64,000 nucleotides of DNA from Spirosoma telluris (GCA_003259005.1 QLII01000001.1:3178501-3242500), one strand, 5' to 3'. Shown: positions 1 to 12,143, numbered from the stretch's first letter. Numbers and translations are program-made. The notes: generated by a model not told the origin, from the letters alone.

Positions 1-2875
1 AGAATACACATACCATCCGAAAAGTAACCACTACAGGCACTATCACCACGGTAGCCGGAAACGGGTCTTCCGGTTTTAGTGGCGATACTGGGCCCGCCAT
101 CAGTGCTAACCTCAATAGTCCCTACGCTGTGGCTGTAGACGCAGCCGGTAATCTCTTCATTGCCGATATGGGCAACCATCGCATCCGTAAAGTTTCCATT
201 GATGGTAATATCAATACGGTTGCAGGTACAGGCACTCAGGGATTTAGTGGGGATACCGATCTGGCTATTAATGCCAACCTGAATACTCCCTCCGGAATAG
301 CCGTGGACGGTACAGGCAATCTCTTCATTGCCGATGCGCTCAATCATCGTATTCGTAAAATCACGACCGATGGCAAGATTAATACCATAGCCGGTACGGG
401 TAATCAAGGATTTAGTGGCGATACCGGCCCCGCTACCAGTGCAGACCTGGCCAGTCCTACGGGCATAGCACTGGATGGAACAGGCAATCTGTTCATCGCG
501 GATTTGGCCAACCACCGCATCCGAAAAATAGACACGGGCAATATTATTACCACCGTAGCTGGTAACAGCACACAGGGATTTAGTGGGGATAATGGCCAGG
601 CCACAAGCGCTAACCTGAATAACCTACCGATGTAGCCGTTGATGGCAGTGGTACTTTTTTCATTGCCGATAAGACCAATTACCGTATTCGGAAAGTAGCT
701 CCTGACGGCACCATCACGACCGTTGCCGGAAATGGCACCCCAACTTTGGTGGTGATAACGGTCCCGCAACCAGCGCAGCGCTGTCCGATCCTTCTGGCGT
801 AGCAGTGGATGGCATAGGCAATCTGTTCATTGCCGATAAGACCAATTATCGCATCCGTAAAGTGGCCTCCAATGGCACCATCACAACCGTAGCCGGGAAT
901 GGCACCTTTGGTTTTAGTGGCGATACCGGTTTGGCAACCAGTGCGGCTCTGGCCGGGCCTACGGGTATTGCGGTCGATGGCGCAGGCAGGCTCTTCATTG
1001 CCGATCCAAACAATCAGCGCATTCGCCAGGTAGCCACCGATGGTAAGATCACTACGATTGCAGGCAACGGTACAGGGGTTATAATGGCGATACGGGGCTA
1101 GCAACGAATGCCAATCTGAACAACCCTACCGGTGTGGCCGTCGATGCTGCCGGGAATGTGTTTATAGCTGATCAGGCCAACCACCGCATTCGAAAAATAG
1201 CCACCGATGGCATGATTAGTACGATAGCCGGGAATGGCACGCAAGGTTCTGGTGGAGATACGGGTCCGGCTCTTAGTGCCAATCTGAATAATCCTACCGG
1301 TGTGGCCGTTGATGCGACAGGGAATGTGTTTATTGCCGACCGGGATAATCATCGTATTCGAAAAGTGGCCATTGATGGTACCATTACCACCGTAGCCGGT
1401 AATGGCACCCAGGGCTCAAGTGGCGATACGGGTCCGGCTACCAGCGCCAACCTGAATACCCCATCCGGACTGGCGGTGGATGGCAGCGGGAATCTGTTTA
1501 TTGATGATACCTTCAACCACCGTATTCGCAAGGTTGCCGCCGATGGAACCATCACAACCGTTGCCGGGAATGGATCTCCGGGCACGCAGGGCGATAACGG
1601 CCGGCCATAAGTGCCCAATTGAATGCTCCCTTTGGTATTGCGGTCGACGGCCCAGGCAATCTGTTTATAGCCGATCAGGCTAATAATCGGATACGCCGAG
1701 TGAGTGCACCCGCCAGCGTGAGCGTGAGTCCGGCTACTCTGGGCGCCATTTGCTCGGGCAGTAGTTTCAGTGTCACTGCCACCGCCGTAAACTTCACCCC
1801 TACGTCTTATACCTGGACCAGTCAGCCAGGCGGGCTATCGGCCAGCGGGGCTACACCCACCTTTATAGCTCCGTCGGTAAATACACCTACTACCTATACG
1901 CTCACCGTTACGGCTACCGATGGTACAGCCAGCCCAACGGCCAGCGTTACCTTCACAGTCAATGCGCTTCCTGTAGCCACTTTAGTAGCGAGCGGCACGC
2001 TCAGTTGCGCCACAACTAGCTTGACGTTGACAGCAGGAGGAGGCAATACATATGTGTTTAGTGGACCGGGTATCATAAGCCAGAATACCACATCAGGAAC
2101 AGCCCTGGTCAATACTTCGGGAAATTACGCTGTAACTGTTACCACGATTACCGGCTGCACTGCCTCCCAATCGACGATAGTAGAGTCCAACACAACACCG
2201 CCTACAGCCAGCCTGACCAACAACGGACCGCTGAGCGCCACTATGACTAGTGCAACACTGACGGCAGGTGGAGGTAGTTCCTATGCCTTCGCTGGGCCAG
2301 GTATTGTGAGTCAGGATATGGTGTCTGGTACAGCTATCGCCAATGCCTCAGGCATCTACTCCGTAACCGTAACAGGTCTCAATGGTTGTTCCAGCACAGC
2401 CAGTGTTGGGCTCGCAGGTACGGATTTAACCCCAATTCTGGTCCTGCCTCAGGCTAATTTCCCGGCAGGTGGCGTAGGCAATTTTGTGGTAAACATTTTT
2501 GAAGTAAAGGGATTACCTACTTCTATGAATAAGGTGGCCATCACCATCACGGTTCCTACGGGTTATACGCTCTCGTTTGTCAATTCACAAACGAGTATCC
2601 TAGTATCGGGTGGTACTGGTGATCCTGTGGCTGTGGATAATAGCAAGTGGACGGTTACGGCAACGACAGCAGGCATCCAACTCACGCTCACAATGAATAG
2701 CGGGCAGTTTATTGCGGCCGGAGACAAGGCAACACTGGGTTTTAGCATTACCCGCACGACTGCTAATTCGGGAAGCACTTCCAATATTACGGTGAATGTT
2801 AACAATGATGCCACCAAAACGTATGATGGCAACTCCACAAATAACGTTTACGCCCGAATAATTAATGGGCTCTAA
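1..2875 (+). CDS. NHL-repeat beta-propeller surface protein (5' end outside window, four frame breaks)
   Basis: The gene enters from the left edge; the frame read from base 3 gives about 958 residues. It holds ten complete and one partial NHL repeat, each about 55 residues with the pattern NLFIAD..NHRIRKV followed by TTVAGNG and FSGDTGPA. After about residue 570 come Ig/PKD-like modules rich in Ser and Thr (two copies of a LTAGGG..Y.FSGPGI unit) and a C-terminal DUF11-like beta domain. No CHU_C or Por tail is visible. The frame breaks at about 624 (CC), 745 (TTT), 1075 (GGGG) and 1601 (CC); adding one base at each restores the NHL pattern. It is probably exported and adhesive or sugar-binding, but the ligand is unknown. 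A strong hairpin follows the stop codon directly. Confidence 0.85.
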
Positions 2876-2927
2876 AAGCTGGCTCCCCTCAACAAACGCG
2901 TGCGTTTATTGAGGGGAGCCAGCTTTT
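2874..2927. terminator. bidirectional hairpin terminator
   Basis: Two 26-base arms (2874-2899 and 2902-2927) pair with one mismatch around a 2-base loop. The arms start with AAAAGCTGGCTCCCC and end with its complement TTTT, so both strands give a stem followed by T residues. It lies between convergent genes, the NHL protein and the sialidase, and overlaps the last two bases of the NHL stop codon. Confidence 0.85.
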
Positions 2928-2954
2928 AGTATTCTTCTTTAAAGAGTTTAACTA

Positions 2955-3997
2955 CTATCCTTTCCTTGGGTCCAGCATGACATGCCGAATGCGCTGGCGT
3001 TTCCAGGTATAAGTCACGTGGATAAGTCCATCAGCTGTTTGAATAATGGCTGGGTAGGAATACTCACCCGGTTCATTTTCCAGTACGGCCAACGTTTTCC
3101 AGGTTTTCCCATCGGTTGAAATAGCAACGTCGAGGGGTGTTCGTGGCCCACCGAATTTGCCCGGCGTGGGTGCAACAGGATTGTAGACCAACACCTGCCG
3201 ACCGTCTTTCAAGGTTACCGCATCGGTACCCGAATTAGGATTTGGCAGGGGGTTTTCTGTAAGGGTGACCAGGTTTTACCATCATCTTTCGACCAGGTTT
3301 CCAGGATAAAGCCACTTTTCTGACTACGGCACAATGCCTGTAACTGCCCGTTGGGATGGAACAAAATACTTGGCTGAATAGCCCCATCGTCGACTCCTTC
3401 ATTGATAGCGGCTGTTTTTTGCCAGGTTTTACCCCAATCGCTGGTTTGCTCGAAGTGCACCCGCCAGTTATGATCTTCTGAACTACTTGGACAGAGCAAA
3501 ACACCCGATGCCAGCAAAACCGGCTTGTTCTTAATTGGGCCTAAAATACCCTCCGGCAACCGTTCTGCTGCCGACCAGGTTTTTCCTCCATCTGTTGACC
3601 GTTTTAGCATTCCCCACCACGTTGAGGGACTTGGGCCAATCTTATAGAATAGAAGTAACTCGGCGCCAGGCACCTGAAACAGTACGGGGTTCCAACAGGG
3701 TAGTCGTTTGCCGTCGGGCTGGATACCCGTTGCGACCTCAACGGGTGGTGTCCAGTTTGTGCCCAGTCGGCTGCTCACCCAGATACCTACATCAGGGTGT
3801 CGCTCATGCGTCCCCCCAAACCAGGCCGCGACTAGACCTTTAGGGGTTTCGGCCAGTGTAGAGGCATGGCATTCCGGGAAAGGAGCCTGTTCATAAATCC
3901 ACTCGCTACGAAGAATAGCGGGATTGCCTGACTGTGCTAAAATGGCATGGGTAGCCAGGACGAACGTAATAATAAGGGAGAAGGATAAGGTTTTCAT
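2955..3997 (-). CDS. secreted sialidase-family (BNR/Asp-box) exo-glycosidase, one frame break
   Basis: Repaired length is 347 residues. The start at 3997 (MKTLSF) is chosen because it gives a clean signal peptide ending ILAQ; an upstream ATG at 4024 would put charged residues ahead of it. Four Asp-box motifs are visible (STDGGKTW, SDWGKTW, SKDDGKTW, STDGKTW), the mark of six-bladed sialidase-like propellers (BNR_2 type). The frame breaks in a C run at 3248-3252 (five seen, six expected). True sialidase activity is not proven, since many Bacteroidota members act on other acidic sugars. The neighbouring sialate O-acetylesterase on the other strand makes host- or plant-glycan use plausible. Confidence 0.85.
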
Positions 3998-4477
3998 ACC
4001 CCAACAATACGATAAGCGACACAAATTAGCTAGTCATCGTATAAAGTTCATGGCCGATCAATCCAACTGGGCGTGTCTGAAGAAGGTATGATAAATCTCA
4101 CCCAATATACTAACAGGCATCGGCACATTTCTTGTAATAGACTAAGAACTTGGGCTTCATTCTTTCAAAAATGACACGCCCTTTTTCTTTGAACTAGCCT
4201 CTTAACTATACTAATGTATAGTATTTAACTATATTAATTTTTACATAATACACAATTTCACCTACTTAATCAAACATTAATAGAAACCGTAACAATTGAA
4301 GGCCATAGGAGCATTTAGGTTTGGACATATAAAAAGTGTTATTCATGAGCGTAGACATAAGGCCAAATATCATGCCAACCCTATAAACACCCTTAAACCA
4401 AAATCGCTAATCAGCGCTGTGATCCTTTTTAAGATTCAGTCACTAAAAAAAATTTCCACACAATTAAATAGACTCAT
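3998..4477. other. AT-rich divergent intergenic region
   Basis: This gap separates the sialidase-like gene (minus) from the acetylesterase (plus) and should hold both promoters. A small perfect palindrome, ACTATAC-TAAT-GTATAGT (4205-4222), sits in the most AT-rich stretch and could be an operator. A 61-codon reading frame at 4296-4481 has no coding character (Lys/Ile-rich, ends inside the next gene) and I do not call it. No RNA gene is seen. Confidence 0.5.
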
Positions 4478-7400
4478 ATGATTAACAACTACAAAGGAGT
4501 CCTAGAAGCAGGAAAAGCCCGGTTATTTCTTTGGGTTTTTCTTATCGTTCCCGTTGTTACTTTTGGGCAATTTCAAATCAACTTTCCTGTATCGAGAATT
4601 GTATTTCAACGAAATAATTCGAATGAGGCAGCGGTTCCCTTCCATGCTGTAGTCACTACTACTGTCACCCAAATCAAGGTACGTTTAGTCGTTCGCCAGG
4701 GGGGAACGACCACCGGATGGACGACCTTCGCGGCCACGAATGGTGCGGTTTCAGGGCGTATTACTGCTGTTCAGGGCGGTTGGTATGATCTGGAAGCTGA
4801 AGCGTTCAACGGCAGCATTAGCCTGGGCATTAAACGGATAGATCGGGTGGGAGTCGGCGAAGTACTGATAGCCTCAGGGCAGTCAAATGCACAGGGAGGT
4901 CCCTATACGACGGGCGCATCTGATGACCGGGTATCGTGTCTTAATTATTATGATGGCCAGATTACTGAATATAAATTCCCGCTGGTATTCAGCCAATTAT
5001 CAAGCGATGTACGTATTGGGCCAACTAATTCACTTTACTTCTATGGCCTGCTGGGCGATAAGCTTGTACAGCGACTAGGAGTGCCCGTTTTAATTTACGG
5101 AGCCGCCTTGGCTGGCACTTCCTCTCTCCAGTGGCGCCAATCGGCAGAAGGCCTCGTTATTCCTGAAAATGACCAGTGGGATGGGGCCGACGATTTACGA
5201 CCTTACCGGGCTATTAAGGCAACCTTACTCCATTATGTCCCACGAACGGGCCTACGGGCCATCCTCTGGCATCAGGGAGAATCTGACAAGGGGAAATCTG
5301 CTTCAGACTATATCAGCAATATACAAAAGCTTATCGAGGTCAGCCGCCAGGACGTGGGGGTCTCAACCCTACCCTGGATGATTGCCCGAACCTCCTGGAT
5401 CGACGGCAGTCCGGATGCTTCGATAACGAACGCACAAAATCAACTGATTTCTCAGGTTCCTTACTGCTTTACGGGACCAAATACGGATGCGTATGATAAT
5501 AGCTTTCGTCAGGAGGGCACTCACTTTCTGTCAACCTTTTACCCGCAATTAGCCGAAATCTGGAATCAGGCGCTTACCACTACATTTTTCCAACAGTCGA
5601 TTCCTTATGTACTCCCTCAGGAAACACCTCAGATTACGGTTGGCCTTCCCCAGCCTTTCTACCAATATCAGGGAGGCCATCTGGTCATTCCTTTTGTAGA
5701 TGAAGCACCTGATGGACCAGAATCAGGCGTTACGTATACAGCCCAGTTACTTTCGTCGAGCGGGCAATTTATCACCAATCTGGGTGTAGGAAATACCCGG
5801 CCTTTACGCGTTACGCTTCCAGATAACCTGACTGCTGGAACCTATAAGACCCGGATCGTTTCATCGGCATCCTCCTCAACACTTAGCCCGCCAATTACGG
5901 TCTTCACCCCTACTTATCCTAAAAAAACAGGCACGGGCTTAATCGGAAAGTACCTTAATGGTTCCGACCCGAATGGAACCGTTTTATATACGCAGTTGGA
6001 TGGGCCACTGGATATGACCTGGTTTGACCAGGGGCCTACCCCCTATATGCCAGTTCGTGACTGGCTTGCTAGCTGGACCGGCCAGATTGAAGCACCGGTT
6101 ACAGGTACGTATACGATAAAAACCAGTTACGACGATGCAACCCGTATCTGGATAAATGGTCAGCTTATTATTGATGAATTGGGGGCACACGCATGGCCTT
6201 TTATTGTAAAAGGCCAAATAAGTCTACAGGCGAATCAGAAGTACGACATTCGGGTTGAGTTATATCAGTACTGGTTTAATGCACAAATTCGATTACAATG
6301 GGTCGTACCGGGCACTACACAGGCCGTTTATATTCCTAAAGATCGACTTTATCCATCTGCGATACCAAGCTATACATCTGGTCAATCGCTCAAGGTTGCT
6401 TTTCCAACTCCCGTGTCGTTTTTCAACGAGATAACACCAATTCGGCTCAAATCAACATCAGGGGCTTTGTCCTCCGCAAACTGAACGCGTTGAGATCCGG
6501 GTTTCGCCTACAGCATCAGGCTATGGCCAAAACAGTGATGTATTTGTTATGCTGGATAGCCAACCTGCAAATGGTACGTTTTCTGGATCAGTTACGGCAA
6601 CAGGGGGCTGGTATAATCTGGATATTCAGGCTATTTCCCAAAGTAAGGTTATCAGTCACATACGAGTAACACCTGTTGGCGTAGGAGAGGTTTTTGTCAT
6701 TGCAGGTGAGGCCAATGCACAGGGCATTAACCCAGCTCGGTCCGTTGTATCCGCTGCCGATGATCGGGTAAATTGTGTTCCCCATTTTAATTATACAGAT
6801 ACAACTCGCTTGCCCTTACCTCCTCAGTTTAGTAAACTGACAATCGATAAAACGATTGGTCCACATGGCAATACGGCCTGGTGCTGGAGCGAGTTAGGTG
6901 ATTTGCTAACCAACCGACTAAACGTTCCGGTTTTGTTTTATAACACCGCCTGGGCCGCTACAACGGTTCGGAACTGGCGGGAAAGTATGGAACAGGGGAC
7001 AACAACTACCATTGATAACACGCCGATGCCTGAAGGAATGCCCTATAGCAATCTAAAACGAGTATTGAAGGACTATGTCCCGCTCACAGGCTTGCGAGCG
7101 GTGTTGTGGCAACAGGGCGAAAGTGAGTATTACTCCAATAACCCGCAGGCAACCAATTATGCGACTGATTTAAAAGCTTTAATTAGTCGAAGTCGATCAG
7201 ATGCGGGTGCCGCTCAACTTCCCTGGCTAGTAGCCCGTTCCTCGGTCGATAATACGACAAGCGCGCTCTATCCATCCGGGAGTTATGAACCGGTGACGAA
7301 CCGCCAGAATGAGGTAATCCAAACAACACAACAGGTCATAGCGGGCCAATTACCGATACAATTCAGCTACCCAGACCCGGTGGTCAGTATTTTCAGGGAA

Positions 7401-8346
7401 ACGGCTCACCCGATTAGCAAAGGCCTGGGATACCGCTTTGACATCTACTGTCTGGTCAACAACTGCGTTATTAGCTCAGGCACCAACAATAAGTGACCTA
7501 CGCCTAACGGCGGAGGCAGCCTCCCGGATAGCCTCAGTTGATAAAAACCTGTCATTCACACTAAAAGTTATTAATGAGGGTAAAACGGCAGCAACAAATG
7601 TCAGGGTGCGTTGCCAGCTACCGGATCAGTTACAATTCATAACCAGTGAGAGTCTGGATTACATACAGGGAATTCTACTGACCTCAATTCCCAGTCTGGA
7701 TATTGGCCAACAGAAAACACTGGAGTTTACGGCTCGTCCTAAGCAACCCGGTGCCTATCGACTAGCCAGCGAAATTATTCGGGCCGATCAACTGGATCAG
7801 GACTCACGACCCAATACCAGTATTAAGGATGGCGAAGACGATGTAGCGTGGGTAGACTTCCGTACTGTTGAAAACTCATCATCTGTATTTTCCACCACCG
7901 TTTCGCCAAACGCGCCTTTGCAGCCAGCGTTGGTTAGTAACCAGCCCTTTACCGACCCCAATAAAGCCGACCTAAGTCTGCAACTCGTTGTTAGTAGTCT
8001 GGCCCCTACGCTTAATACTCCCGTTTCTGTGAGTTTGCTTGTAAAGAATAGTGGTGCTCAGATAGCTCAAACCATACAGATTGGCTGCGCTTTACCAGCA
8101 GGCTTGTCGTTCGTTAACAGTGCAACGATGACCCTGGTTGGCAGCACCGTTCGCGGCACGATAGCCAGCATTCTTCCAGGAGAGCAGGCTGTACTCATAT
8201 TTACCATGACAGCCACAACAACTGGCAATAAAACGTTGCAAGCTCAAATCGAGGCTGCATCACCGTTGGACCCCGACTCTACCCCTAATAATGGCTTTAC
8301 GAATGGTGAAGATGACACATCCATGCTCACCCTTCGGGTTCATTAA
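4478..8346 (+). CDS. giant two-module sialate O-acetylesterase with PA14 and DUF11 domains, four frame breaks
   Basis: Repaired length is 1290 residues. A signal peptide ends VVTFGQ. Module 1: beta domain, then a SASA/SGNH esterase with nucleophile motif GQSNAQG, WHQGESD and catalytic-type EGTHF. A PA14 domain follows (about residues 485-625, ending IRLQWVVPG..YIPKDRLYP). Module 2 repeats the beta domain (VFQRNNSN becomes FFQRDNTN) and the SASA fold, but reads GEANAQG and lacks the GTH histidine. Two DUF11-type repeats (ending NGEDD) close the protein. Frame breaks: T run 6419-6423, CC 6474, GGG 7343 and about 7404-7411. The likely role is removal of O-acetyl groups from sialic acids or plant polysaccharides outside the cell; the second module is probably binding only. 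Confidence 0.88.
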
Positions 8347-8365
8347 ACAATCCCGTAATGTAAGC

Positions 8366-8469
8366 AATTAGGCTAGATTTGACTCTATGGATTTTGTTGA
8401 TCCTTTGGAATAACAGGGGCTTAATATAATAGGATCAACAAAATCCATAGAATCAAAATTTGCCTAATT
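8366..8469. repeat. 39-bp inverted repeat between convergent genes
   Basis: Arms 8366-8404 and 8431-8469 pair over 39 bases with about four mismatches around a 26-base spacer. The inner part reads CTATGGATTTTGTTGATCCT. It lies between the acetylesterase (plus) and the methyltransferase (minus). The TCTATGGATTT and AGAATC words resemble, loosely, the dispersed repeat family at 45.3, 54.1 and 56.4 kb. It could act as a terminator, but it is long and AT-rich without a clear T tail. Confidence 0.65.
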
Positions 8470-8629
8470 CTGCATGATTACTTATTGATTTGTATTAACT
8501 AATCGCCGAATCGAATTTGGACCTGTATTGGCCCACTGCTTTAGCGGGGGGCTGATAGATGGACTTTTCTGCACTTAATTTGTTCAAGTCAATAAGTAAT
8601 TAACTTTCTCATTTACAGAAACTATAAAA

Positions 8630-9678
8630 CTATTTTTTCGCCCAGATCAGGCCATAATCCATCTGTGTCGGGAGGTTTATTGCCGTTGGTTCCAGACCAG
8701 CCTCGGAAAACCAACTCCGGTATTCGGCGCGGCTGTAACAACGGCCTTTCGTATTCCAGAAGAGTTGGGCTGAATAATCGGTAACAGCCAGGGGGCCATC
8801 CAGTGTATCATTCAGGAAGGAATCATGTACCCATAATTCGCCACCGGGTCGTAGGACGTTGGCAAAGCGGTGGGCGAGCCGTTGGCAAGTGGGTGTTGGC
8901 CAGTCATGAAAAAGGCTGGCTGCCAGCAAAATGTCGGTCTGTGGCAGTTCATCCATTAGCATATCCCCTGCCAGGAATGTTACCCGTTCCTTTACACTCA
9001 TGGCACCAGGGCGGCCACTTTGCGTAAATTCATCCAGCAATTCAGCCGCTACCGTGAGTACCGCCGGTCGGTCCAGAAGGGTAGCTGTCGAAGTTGGATT
9101 ATTCAGTAGCCATTCATAAGTATAGAAACCTGTGCCTCCGGCAACATCCAGCAGGTGGCCTTCCCGTTTCGACATGGTTGCTGCGACAATAGGTGAAAGA
9201 TGACGGGCTCGTCCGGCCAGCCCAAGCGTTAAGGTACGGGCCAGTTCAGGATCGTCCATGGGTGAAGGCCCCTCTCCTTCCTTCACGAAAGAAATACCCT
9301 GCTCAGCCTGAAGCGGTCCATCATTTCGAAGTCGGAGTACCATTTCAATCACCCTGGATCAGCCTGCTCCAGGCCGATGTATCCGCTTAGATTAGGTACC
9401 TCACTTGAGGTTACATACCGACCTAGCTCCGTACTGTACAAACGCCCTGCATCATCGTAGGCCAGTAACTCCATAGCGCAGAGAGCCGGAAACAGCACCA
9501 TTGCAGGGCGTTCACTTAACTGGAGTCGATTGCGTAGCTCAGTTATCGAAAGGGGCCCATTGCTCAGTTCGTCGAAGACGTGCAAATGATGAACGGCTGC
9601 AATTAACAGGCGCGAGCCAAACATGGCCCGAAGGTGACGGGTAATCGGAGCAGGATCGGGTTGGGTGATCGGGAGCAT
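8630..9678 (-). CDS. class I SAM-dependent O-methyltransferase (hydroxyindole O-methyltransferase-like)
   Basis: Repaired length is 349 residues, typical of plant- and hydroxyindole-type O-methyltransferases. An N-terminal winged-helix dimerisation part (ITELRNRLQLSE) precedes the Rossmann domain with the SAM loop LLDVAGGTGFY, an acidic DRPAV at the ribose position, and LFHDWP followed by LRPGGELW. The start at 9678 (MLPITQPD) avoids an upstream extension that runs into a palindrome. The frame breaks at CCC 9352-9354 (one base missing). The acceptor substrate cannot be read from the sequence. The kinase gene is divergent, across a 31-bp perfect palindrome. Confidence 0.85.
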
Positions 9679-9729
9679 GCAGAAATTCGGTTTAGACTCA
9701 AAGATAAAGGCGAATGACAAGAACTGTAT

Positions 9730-9794
9730 AAGGGGGAGCGTATGGGCGTATGCCATATCTTGGAGATATGGCATACGCCCATACGCTCCCCCTT
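9730..9794. repeat. perfect 31-bp palindrome in a divergent promoter gap
   Basis: Arms 9730-9760 and 9764-9794 are fully complementary with a 3-base loop. Each arm carries a tandem word (GCGTATG G GCGTATG) and a GGGGG/CCCCC end. It lies 52 bases upstream of the methyltransferase start and 78 bases upstream of the kinase start, so it is not where a terminator is expected, and neither strand has a T run after the stem. Confidence 0.85.
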
Positions 9795-9871
9795 CTTAAA
9801 AAAATAACCAGGTGAGTAGCTAGCCATAGTAACGGGTTTTACGTCTACTTACTGAATCCTACCAAACGTTA

Positions 9872-10883
9872 ATGACAAGTACAGCTATTAAAACACTTTT
9901 TCATCGCTTTACATCCCTAAAAGTGGGGGTCATTGGCGACTTTGCGATTGATCTTTATTTTACCCTCCAGACTAAAACCAGCGAATTATCCCTTGAAACA
10001 GGTCTGGAAGTATTTGGGGAAGACAACCCCGCGCTTTTCTTGGTGCAGCGGGCAATGTCGTTCAAAATCTGGTGGCGCTGGGCGTCGCCGATATTCAGGC
10101 AATTGGCTGCGTAGGCAATGACCTGTTCGGACGGGAGATGCAGCATTTATTCCGTTCGCTGGGCGTGAAAACGCAGTATTTGCAGGTACTCGACAGCGCT
10201 TGGGATACCTGCCTGTATACCAAGCCAAACCTGGACGGCAAAGAGGCTAACCGAATTGATTTTGGCATCGCCAACCAGCTCGATGATACCGTTTTTGCTC
10301 ATCTGATCAGCGGATTGGAGCAGGCCTTGAGTGACCTCGATGTACTGATTATTAATCAGCAGTTTGCCAATCCACTACTTACCGAAAAACGAGTGGCGGT
10401 TCTGAACGAGTTGATGGCTCGCTTCCCAAAGGTTCACTTTCTGGTCGATATGCGCGATGTAGGGAAACTGGTTCAGCGGGCTACATTGAAAGTAAATACC
10501 GCCGAACTAGCTAAGTTTCTGGCTATCGAATCCCCTGAACATCCTGATGTAGACTGGTGCATTCGACAGGGAAATAGGTTTCGGGAACAAAGTGGCGGCC
10601 CGTTGCTCATTACCCGTGGCCAGGCCGGTATTCTTTACCTGGATGAGCACGAAGCGCAGCTGGTCGAAGGTCTTCCCTTACAAGGTGAACTCGATACAGT
10701 TGGTGCAGGTGACACGGTTGTAGCTACCTGGGCAGCCTGCATAGGGGCAGGTGCTTCGCCCAAGAGGCACTTACGGTGGCGAATCTGGCGGCTGCGGTCA
10801 CGGTTCAGAAACTGAATCAAACCGGCACCGCCAGCCTTTCTGAAATCCTTGCTCTTCATACCACTTATCCTTCCAATGACTAA
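9872..10883 (+). CDS. PfkB-family carbohydrate kinase, two frame breaks
   Basis: Repaired length is 337 residues. VGVIGDFAIDLYF opens the ribokinase fold, GAAGNVVQN matches the first PfkB signature, and DTVGAGDT near the C terminus holds the catalytic aspartate and anion hole. ATP-dependent phosphorylation of a sugar hydroxyl is expected. The N-terminal form resembles heptose-phosphate (RfaE1/HldE-type) kinases more than ribokinase, but the substrate is not decidable. Breaks: TTT 10013-10015 and AA 10762-10763. The stop codon overlaps the start of the next gene by 8 bases, so the sugar epimerase and this kinase are probably translated together and act in one sugar route. Confidence 0.85.
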
Positions 10884-12143
10884 CGAAACCCTGCAAAAAC
10901 ATCGTCAGGAATTATATAATCACCTGACCAATGAATTATTGCCTTTCTGGACACAACGAGCGGCCGACCGCGTAAACGGGGGCTTTATCACTCACTTTGA
11001 TCAGTATGGGAACGATTCGGGCGAGGATGAAAAATCGCTCATTGCCCAAACCCGCTCTATTTATACCTATTCGTCGGCCCATCGGGCTGGTTATGGCAAC
11101 GGTGAACTAGCCGAATTGGCCCGTCATGGGTCGACTACCTATTAACCAAGATGTGGGATCAGGAGTACGGCGGCTTTTACTGGATGACCAACCGCAAAGG
11201 GATGTGCTCATTGATCAGAAAATCGTATACGGACAAAGCTTTGCCATCTATTGCCTGAGCGAATATACCCTGGCAACGGGCGATAGTCGTGGCATTGAGT
11301 ATGCCCAGAAAGTGTTCGATCTATTGCAGAAACAGGCCGTAGATACCTGCTATGGTGGCTACTTCGAGATGTTTCACCGCGACTGGACACTGAAAGGGCC
11401 GGGGGCTGCCGGGGGCGACCGGAAAACCCTCGATGCGCACATGCACCTAATGGAAGCCTTCACAACCTTGTATGAATGCACCCAGCTGCCTCTTCATCGC
11501 CGTAAATTACTGGAAGTCATTGAGCTACTTGTAAAAAAAATTATGCACCCAGTCTATGGAACAGGCGTGCCACAGTTCTGGGCCGACTGGCAGGTAGCCC
11601 TCAGATCAAGTTCGACGTTATATGGGGCTGGGACCGATTCACCGAAGATGGCGTTAAGCGAGAAGCTGAAGACAACACCAGCTACGGGCACAACGGCGAG
11701 TTTGCCTGGTTACTGATTCATGCCCTCGATGTACTGGGGATTCCCTATGATGCGTATCATGATCAATTGCTAAAGCCTTTTGCTCATGCCGTTGCGAACG
11801 GTGTCGACTGGGAGTTTGGGGGTGTTTTCGTAGAAGGTTCGCACGCTGGTGCTGTTTATGACCGGGAAAAGGAATTCTGGCAACAGGCCGAAGTATTGAT
11901 TGGGTTTCTGGATGCCTATCGAATTTTCGGCGATGAAATTTATTGGAACGCCTACACAAATGTTCACCGATTTTTGATGGACAAAATGATCAATCATCCG
12001 GTAGGTGAATGGTGGCCACTCATGACCGGCAGGGTGCCCCTATCTGGACACATATGAGCCATTCGTGGAAAATCAACTACCATACGGTTCGTTCCGTAGT
12101 ACAATCGATCCGGCGGCTCGATAAATTGCTGGCTGTAGCCTAG
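10876..12143 (+). CDS. AGE-family sugar 2-epimerase (N-acylglucosamine or cellobiose 2-epimerase type), four frame breaks
   Basis: Repaired length is 423 residues, normal for the (alpha/alpha)6-barrel AGE family. Family landmarks: NGGFITHFDQYG, QTRSIYTYS, YGGFYW, LDAHMHLMEAF (conserved His), YGHNGEFAWLL (the second catalytic His region) and GEWWPL near the end. The start at 10876 (MTNETL) lies inside the end of the kinase gene. Breaks at GGG 11128, GGG 11199, CCC 11598 and C 12021; each is repaired by one base. It probably interconverts a free hexose or disaccharide (Glc/Man, or cellobiose type) before phosphorylation by the partner kinase. Confidence 0.87.

Noticed and set aside
404..1618. 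Several antisense reading frames opposite the NHL repeats
   Set aside because: They are mirror frames of the 165-base NHL repeat and have the same repeat period; no independent coding signal.
4296..4481. 61-codon reading frame before the acetylesterase
   Set aside because: No start context, Lys/Ile-rich random composition, and it overlaps the next gene start.
2955..8346. Sialic-acid catabolic operon
   Set aside because: Sialidase-like and acetylesterase genes are divergent and no nan genes (lyase, kinase, epimerase) are in the window; the AGE epimerase is paired with a PfkB kinase instead.
9872..12143. Programmed frameshifting to explain the broken genes
   Set aside because: Sites are in short G/C runs in 24 unrelated genes, all of one sign, without slippery heptamers or pseudoknots in common.
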